Source: Acanthochlamys bracteata (taxonomy: Eukaryota > Streptophyta > Magnoliopsida > Pandanales > Velloziaceae). Taken from it: a DNA stretch of 64,000 nucleotides. The stretch covers positions 558,001-622,000 of the forward strand of contig CM034138.1 in assembly GCA_019914995.1 (NCBI GenBank), given 5' to 3'. A program made the translations under genes and the position numbers. Below the pieces are notes generated by a model. That model did no database searches. It was not told where the DNA came from and was given only the letters and a program-made list of their open reading frames with translations. Below, piece after piece: positions 11,079 to 25,577 of this stretch. Position 1 is the stretch's first letter. Every line of letters begins with the position of its first letter.

Positions 11079-14000
11079 ATGGCGGGCAACGATTGGATCA
11101 ATAGTTACTTGGAAGCGATCCTTGATTCGGGACGGATTGATGGAGATAACAAAGATAAATCTTCGTTGTTACTTCGTGAACGTGGGAGATTCAGTCCGAC
11201 TACTTACTTTGTTGAAGAAGTTGTCACTGGGTTTGATGAAACCGCTCTATACAAGTCTTGGGTTCGGGTAAGCAAGGAAGTTTTCTTAAAGAATGTTTTG
11301 AAGTTTTTAGAGCGGTTTTTGAGATACCCAGTTCGATTTCGTTTTTAGATACCCAGATTGATTGTTTATGTGTTGGTTTTTCATCTTTGATTTTCTTTGG
11401 ATAATTGGTGAAATTGTGGTATGGTGAATTTTGGAGAGAATTTTAGTGATTTTTTATTTTCGAAATATGAGATGATATTGTTATTTTCATAGTTCCGTTG
11501 GGTATTTCTTTTTGTTTCTGATCGTTTTGGTGTGTGCAGGCGGCTGCAACAAGGAGCCCGCAGGAGAGGAACACAAGGCTGGAGAATATGTGTTGGAGAA
11601 TATGGAATTTGGCTCGCAAGAAGAAACAGGTGAACATGTCTAGATGTTTTCGTTCATGATTTGACATCTTAAAGCTGTTTTTCAGGAAATAATCTCCTTT
11701 TAAAGATTTAAGTTCAAGGGTTGAGAGGCAGTTTGTAGTTTGGAGCTTTGTAGTAGGATATTTCAATACGCATAAAGGTTATGTAGATCAAGCCATTGAT
11801 TGTAGTCATAGACATAAGTTTGTATGAGGAAGAATTGCAGACTATTAATGATTAGTACCAAAGTCATGAAAAGTTGTAGCTTTACAGCTGTTTACTTTGT
11901 AAGAGTGCTGATTGTGTTACTTTTTGATTTTGCCATGTAGATTGAAGGAGAGGAAGCCCAGCGTTCAGCCAAGCGCCGTGCTGAGCGTGAAAGAGGGCGT
12001 CGTGAGGCAGCAGCTGATATGTCAGAGGATTTGTCTGAAGGAGAGAAAGAACATGCTGGAGATGGCTCTACTCATGGTGAAAGCAGTAGGGGGAGAATGC
12101 CTAGGATTGGTTCAGTTGAGACTTTTGAGGCTTGGGCAAATCAGCAAAAGGACAAGAAGCTGTACTTAGTGCTGATAAGGTAGGATTCCTTCTTTGGCAT
12201 ACAGCTTTCTAAGCATATACATGAAACCCTCTAACTTCATATTAACTATGCAACTTGTGCTAAATGATATCGTTTATTCCATGTTCAAATTATCAGCATC
12301 TTCTTACGCTAGTGGTTTTGAATGTGATTCTTTTCCATCACGTTTTTGTTGTTCTACATTATGATTTACTTTTTAATGAAACTGTTGCCAACATCTTGAT
12401 TTGCTGTTATCAAGACCAAGTTGCTAATATCTTTATCTTGCTAACAAATGTATAACGGAATGCAGTATGCATGGTCTTGTACGAGGTGAGAATCAAGAGC
12501 TTGGTCGTGATTCCGATACTGGTGGTCAGGTATCAATTTCATTGTTGTTGCTACAAAAGCTAGTTTTTCTTAGCAATAATAGCCAATTTCTTATTTACTG
12601 AATGGCCTGACTAGTATGTTTACACAGGTCAAATATGTTGTAGAGCTTGCACGAGCTTTAGCTACAATGCCTGGAGTTTATCGTGTAGATTTGCTAACCA
12701 GGCAGATCTCAGCATCTGATGTGGACTGGAGTTATGGAGAACCAACAGAGATGCTTCCGCCAAGAACGGAGGTATTAACTCCTGGGGACACTGAAGGGCT
12801 GCAGGTTGAAGGGGGAGAAAGTAGTGGTGCCTATATTGTACGCATACCTTTTGGTCCAAGAGATAACTATCTGCGGAAAGAGCTTCTCTGGCCACACATT
12901 CAAGAGTTTGTCGATGGTGCACTTAGCCACATTATGCAGATGTCTAAAGTATTAGGAGAACAAATTGGTGATGGCCAGCCTGTATGGCCTGCTGCTATCC
13001 ATGGACACTATGCTGATGCAGGTGATTCTGCTGCTCTTTTGTCTGGTGCACTGAATGTTCCCATGGTATTCACTGGCCACTCTCTCGGAAGAGATAAGTT
13101 GGAACAACTTCTGAAGCAAGGACGTCAGACGAGGGAAGAAATAAATGCAACATATAAGATAACGCGAAGGATTGAAGCTGAGGAACTAGCACTTGATTCC
13201 TCTGAACTTGTTATCACCAGCACGAGACAGGAGATAGAGGAGCAATGGCGCTTATATGATGGATTTGACCCAGTTCTTGAGAGGAAGCTTCGTGCCAGAA
13301 TTAAGCGAGGTGTTAATTGTTATGGTCGCTTCATGCCCCGCATGGTGGTTAGTATACTGTGTCTATATCCCCTTGAATCTTCTAATCAAATGCATTTAGG
13401 AGACTCTCTTTATTATTTTTTATAGGTAGAAATCTCTGCAATATCAACTTACATGTTCTTTTTTCTGTTACTTGATCAAATTTTCTAGGTAATTGCTCCA
13501 GGGATGGAGTTCAATAATATTGCTGTCCATGATACTGACATGGACGGCGAAGTAGAACTTGAAGATAATCCTGCTTCCAAAGATCCACCAATTTGGAAAG
13601 AGGTCAGCATGCACCACATATCTTTTTATGAACCAATACTTGCTGATTTATGATAGAAATGAAGTGAATATGATACTTAAGCAGTAACTATTTCCTTTTA
13701 TTTATTTTCATTATATCACTGTGACTCCCCATTCTGTGTTCTGACACTATTATTTCTACTATGGACAGATAATGCGATTCTTTTCCAACCCTAGGAAACC
13801 TATGATACTTGCTCTTGCTCGGCCTGATCCTAAGAAGAACTTGGTCACTCTTGTGAGGGCATTCGGTGAATGTCAGCCTTTAAGGGAACTTGCAAATCTC
13901 GTAAGTTCTTGTAAACCTGAATTGTTGTATCTAAGTTTTGGCTTAAGTATTTGCTCATATTTCTGTGTTTTGCTGATTACTGCAAATTGAAATAGCCATG

Positions 14001-16546
14001 TACTGAAAGGAAAAAGATTCTCTTGTTCTGGTATGGCAGACGTTGATCATGGGTAATCGGGAGGAAATTGATGAGATGTCCGGTACCAGTGCATCTGTCC
14101 TCACTTCAGTTTTGAAGCTCATAGACAAATATGATCTTTATGGTCAAGTGGCTTACCCCAAACATCACAAACAGTATGAAGTTCCAGATATATATCGTTT
14201 GGCAGCAAAAACCAAGGTACTCTTTAAGCTAGTATGAAAAAGTTTTCTACTTTTTCTATATATGAGTTACCAAGTCAGGTTTTTGCTGGTGGTTATTGAA
14301 GTATGGAAGTTGATAAAAATTACGGCAAGTTGTGTCCTTTACAATCCCAGTCTGTAAAGTTGCTCTCATGCATCCCTACTCGCAAACAATTGAAGATGCA
14401 CTATCATAGGAAGCTGTCCATCTAAGGATTATGATTGGAATTTTCCTCCAAATATAACAGTTGGGTTCAAATTTTTGAGCTGGCCATTGTAGGGTTTTTT
14501 CTTGAATCTGAGTCTTGGAGTGCCAGTTATGTCAATGTTCTTACTTTTTTCCCTGTTTCTTTTATATTGGCACATTCATGAAATTATAATTATTGTAGCC
14601 CTTCTGGTGGAACCATGTTACCTTTTTAACCTATATTCTTGCAGGGAGTTTTTGTGAATCCTGCATTCATCGAACCATTTGGTCTCACACTAATAGAGGT
14701 ACTCATATTTGATAGTTTTGACTTCATCTTGTTTCTTGCTTATCTATTCTCAAATGTTGTCTTTTTATGCTCAAGTAGGCTGCTGCTCATGGACTCCCTA
14801 TTGTAGCTACCAAAAATGGAGGTCCTGTTGATATACATCGGGTATGTTTAACCTATCTGTCCAGCATGAAATAATTCTAACATAATTAAATTTCAATAAG
14901 CAGTAATCACAATTCTTTGTTGGTTTTCTTCAGGCACTTGACAATGGTCTCCTGGTTGATCCACATGATCAAAAAGCAATAGCCGATGCCCTTTTGAAGC
15001 TTGTTGCTGATAAACAACTTTGGGCAAAATGCCGACAGAATGGTCTGAAAAATATTCACTTATTTTCCTGGCCAGAACATTGTAAGACCTACTTATCTCG
15101 AATTGCGAGCTGCAGACAGCGAAAACCTCAATGGCGGAGGAATGAAGATGATACTGAAAAGGAACCAGATTCGCCTAGTGATTCATTAAGGGATATTCAA
15201 GATTTATCTTTGAATTTGAAGCTCTCTTTGGATGGTGAAAAATCAGAAGATGTTGGAACTCTAGATTCTGTTGACACAGCAGCTTATGGCAAGAATACGT
15301 TAGACCATGTTGTTTCTAAGTTGTCAAAGGGTATGGCAAGAGACAAGCATAAGGCTGGCTCTGATGAGAAGACTGAACAGGCCAGCAACTCAAGTAAGCT
15401 GCCTATGTTGAGGAAACGGAAGTACATTGTCGTCATTGCAGTGGATTGCGACAGTGATAAGGATCTTATCGAAATGGTTAAAACAATATTTGAAGCCACA
15501 AAGAATGATAAAGCATCGGGTTCAATAGGTTTTGTGCTCTCAACAGCTCTCACCATTTTGGAAGTGCAATCTGCTCTCAGTTCAGCAGGCATTGCAGCGA
15601 CTGATTTTGATGCATTCATCTGCAATAGCGGCAGTGATATTTATTATCCATCAAACTCTGAAGACAGTGCCTCCGAGATTCCATTTGTCTTGGATACTGA
15701 TTATCATTCACAGATTGAGTATCGCTGGGGTGGAGAGTGGTTGAGGAAGACTTTAGTCCGTTGGGCTGCTTCTATTGTTGACAAAGATGGAGGTGAAGAA
15801 CAAGCTGTTGTGGAAGATGCAGAACGCTCTTCTACTTATTGCCATGCATTTGCAGTGAAAAATCCTTCAATGGTAAAGTATCTGATCTCTCTATCTGTCT
15901 CTTCTACATGTAGCTCACTCCTGGGCAACACTGGGCAGGATTACCTTGTGCATATATCTTCTTGACCAAAAGATCCGGAACTGCCATGTTCTTGGTCTGT
16001 TCTCTTTATTAACTTGTTCTTTTCTTTTTTCTTTTACAGCTGTCTCCAGTAAAGGAGCTCCGGAAGTTGATGAGGATTCAGGCTCTCCGTTGCCATGTCA
16101 TATACAGCCATGATGGAACAAAGATACATGCCATTCCGGTGCTTGCTTCTCGATCTCAAGCACTAAGGTGCAATCTCTTTTTTGGGTTTAATCTTCTCTA
16201 GGTGATACTTTACCTTCGACAGCGTGTGGCTTGTCGCCGTTTTACGGTTTCTTATTTCAACTATTTTTCTTTCAGGTACTTGTATGTCAGGTGGGGTGCG
16301 GAACTGTTGAACATGATTGTATTTGTTGGTGAGAGTGGTGATACTGATTACGAGGGACTGCTAGGAGGAGTCCACAAGTCGGTCATATTGAAGGGAATCT
16401 GTAAGAGTACAGATCGACAATTTGCTGCAAGAAGCTACTCTTTGCCTGATGTAGTGGCTTTCGACAGCCCAAATATTCTTCAAATCGAGTCAGGGTCAGA
16501 GGACATACAATCAGCTTTACAAAAGTTTGGCGTTCTGAAGAAATAG
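11079..16546 (+). CDS. SPS1: Sucrose-phosphate synthase, family A
   Basis: Cytosolic enzyme making sucrose-6-phosphate from UDP-glucose and fructose-6-phosphate. Thirteen exons join in frame to 1059 aa, the usual size: 11079-11267, 11540-11629, 11941-12179, 12466-12529, 12628-13347, 13489-13602, 13769-13900, 14040-14216, 14645-14698, 14779-14841, 14934-15872, 16040-16167, 16276-16546. The N-terminus ([18 protein letters not shown]) and [12 protein letters not shown] are family A signatures. The glycosyltransferase domain opens with [20 protein letters not shown] and ends in the nucleotide-sugar site ([20 protein letters not shown]). A long exon carries the linker and the start of the sucrose-phosphatase-like C-terminal domain ([35 protein letters not shown]). 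RMPRIGSVE matches the context of the inhibitory Ser-158 phosphosite known in spinach SPS. The gene looks whole. The symbol number is only a family label. Confidence 0.96.
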
Positions 16547-17168
16547 GCCCTGGACCACCAGTACCAAGCTTTAGACACAAAATATAATCTGAGTACCAGC
16601 AGCAGGTTATAGCATGCTTTAACTGAAAGCTCTGGCTTGTCCTTGCTGATTCCTGAAATTATTTCACAGTATAATCTGCCACTTATCGTTCTATGCATAG
16701 AAGATATGTTCATGTATTATGTAATCCCATCAGTAGGAGTTTGCAAAAGAATAACAAGCTCTGGACAGCAGTTGAAGTCTCCAGGCAGATACTTTCTGCC
16801 TTGAGCTTTTTGCAGCCTGTACATGTTGAAGTGGATAAATATTGTGTTTCTGACTACTGATATCATCACTGAAATGTGAATGCAGTGTTCTTTAACTGCT
16901 GCTTTCATGCATTGGAACTAAAAACTTCTTCCTTATTTTCTGGAAATCTTTGTGAGGTAATCTGGTCAAGTTAATGTGAGAGTCGAGCAAAAATTTTATT
17001 TTGCAATTGGCCAAGTACACATTCTTCCTTCAACAACACAATCATACATAGAACTGCTACGTGAAGACGAAGCCAAAAACAACCAAAGCCTAAAACATTG
17101 AAATGAACTACGTACTCTTTATTTAGCATCAACACATGTAAACTTGCAAACCAATTAATCTCAACTTA
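16547..17168. other. Convergent spacer between SPS and the peroxidase gene
   Basis: Probably the 3' UTRs of the two convergent genes. No open frame with protein-like content and no repeat were seen. Confidence 0.6.
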
Positions 17169-18538
<1,370 letters not shown>

Positions 18539-18590
18539 GGTAATGCTTGTTGTTGTTCGTGGAGCGAAGAAGACAGAGATCAAGTCACCC

Positions 18591-18599
18591 TTTATATAG
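18591..18599 (-). promoter_or_regulatory. TATA box of the peroxidase gene
   Basis: On the minus strand the sequence reads TCTATATAAAGG, about 55 bases before the peroxidase ATG. This puts transcription start roughly 25 bases before the ATG and gives a very short leader. Confidence 0.6.
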
Positions 18600-20024
18600 A
18601 GAGAAAACAGAGAGTAATATGCATGAAGAGATTTGATAGACGTAAGCGTATCAGTCCACACATGGGTTAGTTCAGTTCAGAGTGGAAAAACAACTGCACA
18701 AGAAGATGAAGTAAGAGCAAGATAGTTTAGAGATGGCAATATCAATTAACACAGGTTAACCTATTTAACAACTAAATTAAAATCAATGAAGCTTAATTTG
18801 TTAACCCTAATCTAATAATTTAATAATAAAAATATTAAATAAAAATTATAAATATTAATAATAATAATTAAAAATTATTATTTTATCTCCGAGACAAAAT
18901 AGTTACTTTTAATAAAGTATACATAAATTAAACAAATTTTTATGAACAAAATTAAAATTTAATGTTTACTATATAAATAATTATACAGTCAAATAGATTA
19001 GTTTCAAGTATATCAGAAATCTATTTAAATTATTAATTTCGCAATGATATAAAATTGACTCGAATTCATCTAAAATTAAAATTCAAATCCAATTTAAATG
19101 ATCACTTCTAGGGGAGATTCGTGGTTCAGAATACATATCATTTTCTATAAAAGCAAAGTAGCATGCGCAACCATGGAACTGAAAAACGCGTAATTGGTGA
19201 AACCGTCTCTCGTCACTGAATATTGAGAGTAAGATGAAGAAGAGTCGAGTCTTCTCAACTCTTTCCCTGCTCATACATGCTTTCAAGTTCTGAAGGAGTA
19301 ATTCCATACGAGGTTTCCGTTCCTTATACGTCCGCGACTAACAAATCTCGGAACAGAAAAACATGTTACATGATAGCTTCGCAATCTTCTAACTACATCG
19401 AATTGAAGAGGTTAAACATACATATGGAGTTGCATCCATGTTGATGCATCTGAAATTATGCTAAATAATGAAGACATTCATACAAGCAAAAAACAACATC
19501 GTTGTACGTATTCTTCCTAGTATACAGATTACATTGAGCTTTGAAGAGGCCAGAGCCTAGATCTTCTTGATCCAAACAAATGGATGAGTCCATGGTTCCA
19601 TTCTTTGTTTTGTACCCCGTTCGCTATGACTCCTAAGCTCAAGCTTCAGACTGCTCTCCCGTTTTTGGAACTTCATTTCAAAGTTCATAGCTATAGTTAC
19701 ATACCTACAACAACAATAGTGACAAAACTGTCACTAAATATATGAAGACACACATGTAAGAGTCCGAAAGTATTATAAATAGAAACTTGGGACATAGACT
19801 TTTCACTAATTACTCAAGGACGGTATGCTTTTTACAATTACAGATGGCATACTCATTTACTTATATGCCCATCTTTTTTTTTTATAAAAAAAAGCCTAAT
19901 CAAGTCGCCACTATTCAATAATGGAAAAAAAAAAGCACGGAATACTGTTTAGAAAAGCAGAATAGCACCAACTTGAATTTCCAAATTATCAGGAAGAAGT
20001 TATTTAAAACAAAAAAAGATAACC
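18600..20024. other. Spacer between the peroxidase promoter and the FCA 3' end
   Basis: The part from about 18750 to 19090 is A/T-rich with AAT/ATT runs and holds no gene. The part from about 19500 to 20024 is likely the FCA 3' UTR on the minus strand. Nothing else was recognised. Confidence 0.55.
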
Positions 20025-23000
20025 TTAAGGCTTGTTCTTCCACCACTCCTGTGAAGGCTGAACGCCCTACATCCACAAGATGACTCGAACTGAGAACTGC
20101 AAACAATCAATGGAAGTGACTAGTCCCAGATAGGATTTATATTACTCACTTGTGCACGAGCAGGGTCAGCACCTGAACCGGCCGCCTGTAGTTGCACATA
20201 ATTGAAGTCCTAATGACACAATATACATAACCATATCAACCAAGTGAAACAAATACTGTTTCTCAGCATTCACACAATCTAACAATTAGTAAGCACAAGC
20301 ATGATGATGTTCTACAAACTAAGTTGATCTTAGAAAGATGGATTAATCCAACAGAACATGGTTTACCTGAACAGTCTGGTGGCCACCTGCAGAGGCACGA
20401 AACTGCATGTAGAGGTTATGGAAGATCAGCAAAAGAAAGAGAAGGAAAAAGAAAATCTCAATGTTATTGAAGAGGCATGCTTGGTGATACTGACTGGTAA
20501 AGAAGGTTGCACAAATTGTAACTGAGGCTGCTGATTCATCGGCACTTGAGATAATGGAGTTTGTTGCATCTGTGTTGGAGTCTGTTGCCGTTGTGCAGGA
20601 GTATGTTGAATTTGGGCAGGAATCTGTTGAACTTGAGATACTTGTTGGCTTGACTGCAGCTGCATATGGGGCTGTGGCTGGGACGGTAATTGAAGTTGTT
20701 GAGCAGCAAGCTTTTGCTGTTGCTGCTGCAAAAGCAACAATTTCTGCTGCTGCTGCTGCTCAAAGAGTGTCAACTCCTCTGGTTTCTCCCACTGTAGATT
20801 TACTGAGTGAATGCTTATGGTAGAGAAACCTATGAAAATAGTGATAAAAAATCTGACCTTGCTTTCCTTGGTAACACTGTTATAGTAATATTTGAATCCT
20901 TGAGGAGATGTATGCTCTGTCCAGTTGCAGGACAGAGGAGTTGCAGGCTGACCAGTAGCTGGAGGTGCAGCAGCGGACATAGCTGCTGGGATCACATTGG
21001 CTGGTGTACTGGCAGCAGCGCTAGAGCCCGACTGTGGAGCACCTCTGGTCCATTGAGACTGCAACAGATTTACAACATGTTAAACCAGTTGGAGGCTCCA
21101 GTAAAAGCATACTACCCAGGTGGCTACAGACGACGTTACTAAACAATACATTGCTATTAATAAACTGCCAGAAATTGCTATTAATAAACTATGTTACAAA
21201 GATTCATGCATGTTAAGGAATGAGCATGACCTGGAAACTACCTGTTGCTTGCTAGGAGAGCCCTGCTGTGGGTTCAGATTTGATTGATGCATTAGCTGTA
21301 ACTGTTGCTGAAGCTGAGAGATTGCCTGCTGTGATGATTGAAAGCTTGACTGAAGTGCTTGTGCTTGCTGTTGAAGCAGAGCTTGCGATAGCTGTGATGG
21401 CAATTGTTGAATCGGTAGCTGCGGAATGGTTGAGGTAGGTAATTGCTGTTGACTAGGAACACCAGAGATGCCCTGCTGCTGCATTCCTATAGGAGGTTGT
21501 GAAGTACTATTTGGGGCATTCTGGTACATTAAAGGATGCTGTGAAGATAACTGGCTTCCAAGAGCAACCACCTGAGGTGACGCCATAGCTTGACAAGAGG
21601 AAATGCCAACGGATTGAGGGCCAAAGTTCTTCACAGGAGCAGGTAAAGTTTGCACCTGTGAGCCTAACACTTGTTGGTTGTGCTGTTGTTGGAAAGGAGG
21701 AGGTTGCTGCTGCGGGGAAGTGAGTGGCTTCTGCGCAGGAGATACTTGTTGGCCGACTGTTTGCATTTGTCCCACAGGAGGGAGACCCTATGAAGCAGAG
21801 GAGAAAGATGAGCTAAAATAAGCAACCTGTTCTTCGCAAGCACAAAATTTGTACCTAAGTAGATCAGAAGCACTCCGTATCTTAAAGCAGTAACCTACCT
21901 GCGGAGTTGATGATTGTCTTCCTGTCATGCCCGAAAAAGAACCATTTACAGGACCACCATGCAACCCCATATTTTCGAGCTATCCTTGAGAAAACAAGAA
22001 AGTTAGGAAACAAGTATAGAGCAATCTACAGAAACTACATCGTCTAATGGAACATACAGCTGCTGTGGAAGGTGTCAAGAAACCAGCACCGCCAGGTAAA
22101 TTATTGCCAAATCCATCAGTATTAGCCTGAGAAGACAGACTCCCGGACATGGGATTGCCAGTAGGCCATGCATTAGCTTGGATGTGTCCCCCTGTTTGTT
22201 CACCAAAGTTCGGCGTGGATCTGTAATTACAACACCTTATTATTGTTCTCAAATAAAGGTGAAAGGGATATTTCTGTTCAAGTTTTTTTTTCTTATGGAG
22301 TTAGAAGAGCAACTCTTATGTAAGAATGTAACAGGAAGATTTTTTGAGAGACAAATCCAATAAACAATCGTATGAATTAGCATGAGTACTGAATCATCAC
22401 ATAAATGACTGGATTCATTAGAGTACCTTGTTGCAATAATGGCTGTTGTAATGCAAACATCTTATAAGAAATATTCTGCAAATACCACAAAAAGAAATGT
22501 GCACTTGAAAAATTGATCACTAAATGAATAAATGATGACTGCAGTGCATGACCAACAACACCAGGCGATGTTCCGCAGCAAGAGATGACTCAAACTGTCA
22601 AAATAGTTCTCTAAGGCAATTGCTAGGCAGAAATTAGAAAGAAACAAAAAGGAAAATAAAATCTATTGACGTCTTGACGGAATTGCAAAAATCCCTAAAA
22701 GAAAGAATCTCAAATGTAAAGCAAAGAAGCATCCTCATGAACTTAAAAACTTAAGCAACAGCAGGATGCTGGTTCTACTAATTGCAGAATAACTTCAGAT
22801 ATTGCAGTTGGATCCAAAAAAAAAAGATGCATCCAACAAGAGGATCAAGGATGTTCATATTTCCTTCTTCGTATAGAGTAACTTGTGGAAACTTAAATTA
22901 CCTGTTGCTAAATGGTAGCTGAGACCGGGGATCAATTCCAGGACCTCCAAAAGCAGGACCACCCCTGAGAGGCATTCGAAATATGACTTCAGGTGCAATT

Positions 23001-25529
23001 AAATTTCCCAATACTCCAACAAACCAGTAGCTGTGACATGTGATGATGGAAAACTACTGAAGTTAGAAAGCATAAGAGTACAGCATCGGCTGATCACTTA
23101 CCTAGATTCTCCCGGCCTAGGCCTTTTAGGATCAGCAAACCGTACTATCAATGGTTGTTCACACCCCTATGAATTAAGAAATAGCTAAATGAGCTTGTCC
23201 ATTGAGTTGCTAAAAAATAAGCACCCGAAAAGTGAAAATCAAACCATACTCTCATCACATAAGTTCCATGGAGGGCATTCATAGCTGCTACTGCCATTTC
23301 TCTGGAAGAGAACTTCACGAAGCCACATCCTAAGCAGGTTGCCAGGAGAAGATTAAGGCAAGGACAAAGCAAAGATATGCACAAGTAAGAACTGATGAAG
23401 TTATGAGAAGACTTACCACGACTTTGCTTCATCTCATCTCGCATGATATACACATCCTCCACATGACCGTATGGAGCAAAAATCTGCAACACAATCACAA
23501 AGTTGAAGTAAAGACCCAATAGCCCGTAGATTGTTTAAAACCTATTTTTTTAATTTTTATGTGAACCACTTTTACAATGTTCTGCATGCATTTGCCAATA
23601 CAGAACAAAACAATGTGCTGTTGGTGGCCAAATCAAGGCAAGAAAGAATTGACTCATCAAGAGATACAAATTACAAAACCAAATTAATGACATATAATAT
23701 AATGCTTACTTGTTCGATTTCTTTCTCAGTTGCTTGTTTATTAAGAGACCCAACAAATAACTTGTGTTCAACTGTACCTAACAGAAAATTAATCATAAGA
23801 GTACAAAATAAATGCAGTAATCAGAGAGTAGTTTGATCCAAAAAACCAATACATAAACCAATCAAATCATAGATGGCAACAACTATCCTTCCATGTATGG
23901 ATATTTCATATACACACATTACACATAAGCAGCAACTAAGTAAATCGGTGAGAACAAAGTTTTGATAAGACATTAAAAACTTTTCTGTGAACCTCCAGAA
24001 AGTAATACATTATGTTACTAAGGATCTGAAAAAAGTTTGAGAAATCAAGAGGAATTACTCTTATCAGCAATACATTCAAAATTAGATGCAATCCAGTTAA
24101 ATAAATTTGACACAAACATTTCAAAGAAGAGTCATATCAGCCAGATGTTCCAAGTTACCATTTAACACATGTAGATAAAACAACATTGTCGAACATCTAA
24201 TTGTCGTGAATTACCATTGCTAACATTTAGTATAAGCCAATAAACTAAGATTAAGTACAACAGAAAACAAAGATGCAAACAATTAAGATACTTAAAAAAA
24301 AGGCTTTACAAAAAAAATACCAAGGCGTTCCCTTTCTCCATCAGCAAATCTGACTTGGATCGGCCCAGTTCCCTGATCAACCACACAAAAGGAAAAATCT
24401 TTTTTTATTTAGAAGAATCTAGATGAAGAAGTAGAATACTGACAACAAGAACTAGAGCAGCAAACAAACTCACCCCAGGCAAAGTGACCTGATTATGTAA
24501 AGCTCTTATGGCTCTCTGAGCTTCCTCGGATGTTGCATATTTGATGAAACAACAACCTGCAAATGAAAATTTGGTTCCTATTGATTTACCATAAACTATA
24601 TTTTCCAAAGAGGCATACGCCCATATTTAGGAAATATGACTGTAGAAAGTACAAAAGCAACCCTCATGCAAATCAGGTAGCCAAACAAAATGACATTCAA
24701 CACTTTCACGATATGGTGCAAGTTACACATTATGAAACTCTGGTTTCTCAGATAAAATTCACATTACCAAGAGTGCCTAGATATTTGCATAGGTCTTGTT
24801 AACCAATGAATCCACAAATAAATAAATAAATAATTCATCCATTCTGATATATAATAGACATCCGCACATATTCGATTGCCCATGTCTTAATTGAAAATGA
24901 ACAAGAATATTAAGGATCTTACAGATGTTTAATTCATCATCAGTTAATGCGAACAATTTAAATATTAAGGATCTTACAGATGTTTAATTCATCATCAGTT
25001 AATGCGAACAATTTGTATGTTCACTCTCAAACATCTCGATGACTCGTATATTGCCCACGGTATAAGGTACCAAAAATCACATCTCATTATATTTGGATGA
25101 AAAACTAACAACCATTATAGACACATGAAACAGCAAAGTAAAAGGCCGTACGTCAATTTCCCTCCTTTTGCACATGTAATGTAAAGTCAACACAGTATAA
25201 ATACGCAATAGGGTTACCTTGAAGTACACCCTCCCCTCCTTAGTTCTCTCCTTATAAAACAATAATACCATTCAATAAACATGTACTCTTAGATGGCATA
25301 CAGACAACAAAATTGCTGTTATTACAGCTAGTATCCATGAACATAGAATATCTAAGAGGGGGGGACTATGAGGTCAGGAGTTTGCAATATAAGCTGTTCT
25401 GAAGCTAAACACGTGTTCTTAATCATTAAAATTACAAACTTAATCAATTAACTGAGGAACTGGACATACAAACTCCTTCGTGTAAACTACAAGGGAACGA
25501 AGTTGTGTAACTCAAAAGAATTCAACCAT

Positions 25530-25577
<48 letters not shown>

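Noticed and set aside
20536-20823. Open frames rich in Ala/Val or Ser opposite or out of frame with FCA exon 15
   Set aside because: They come from the CAG/CAA glutamine repeats of FCA read in other frames.
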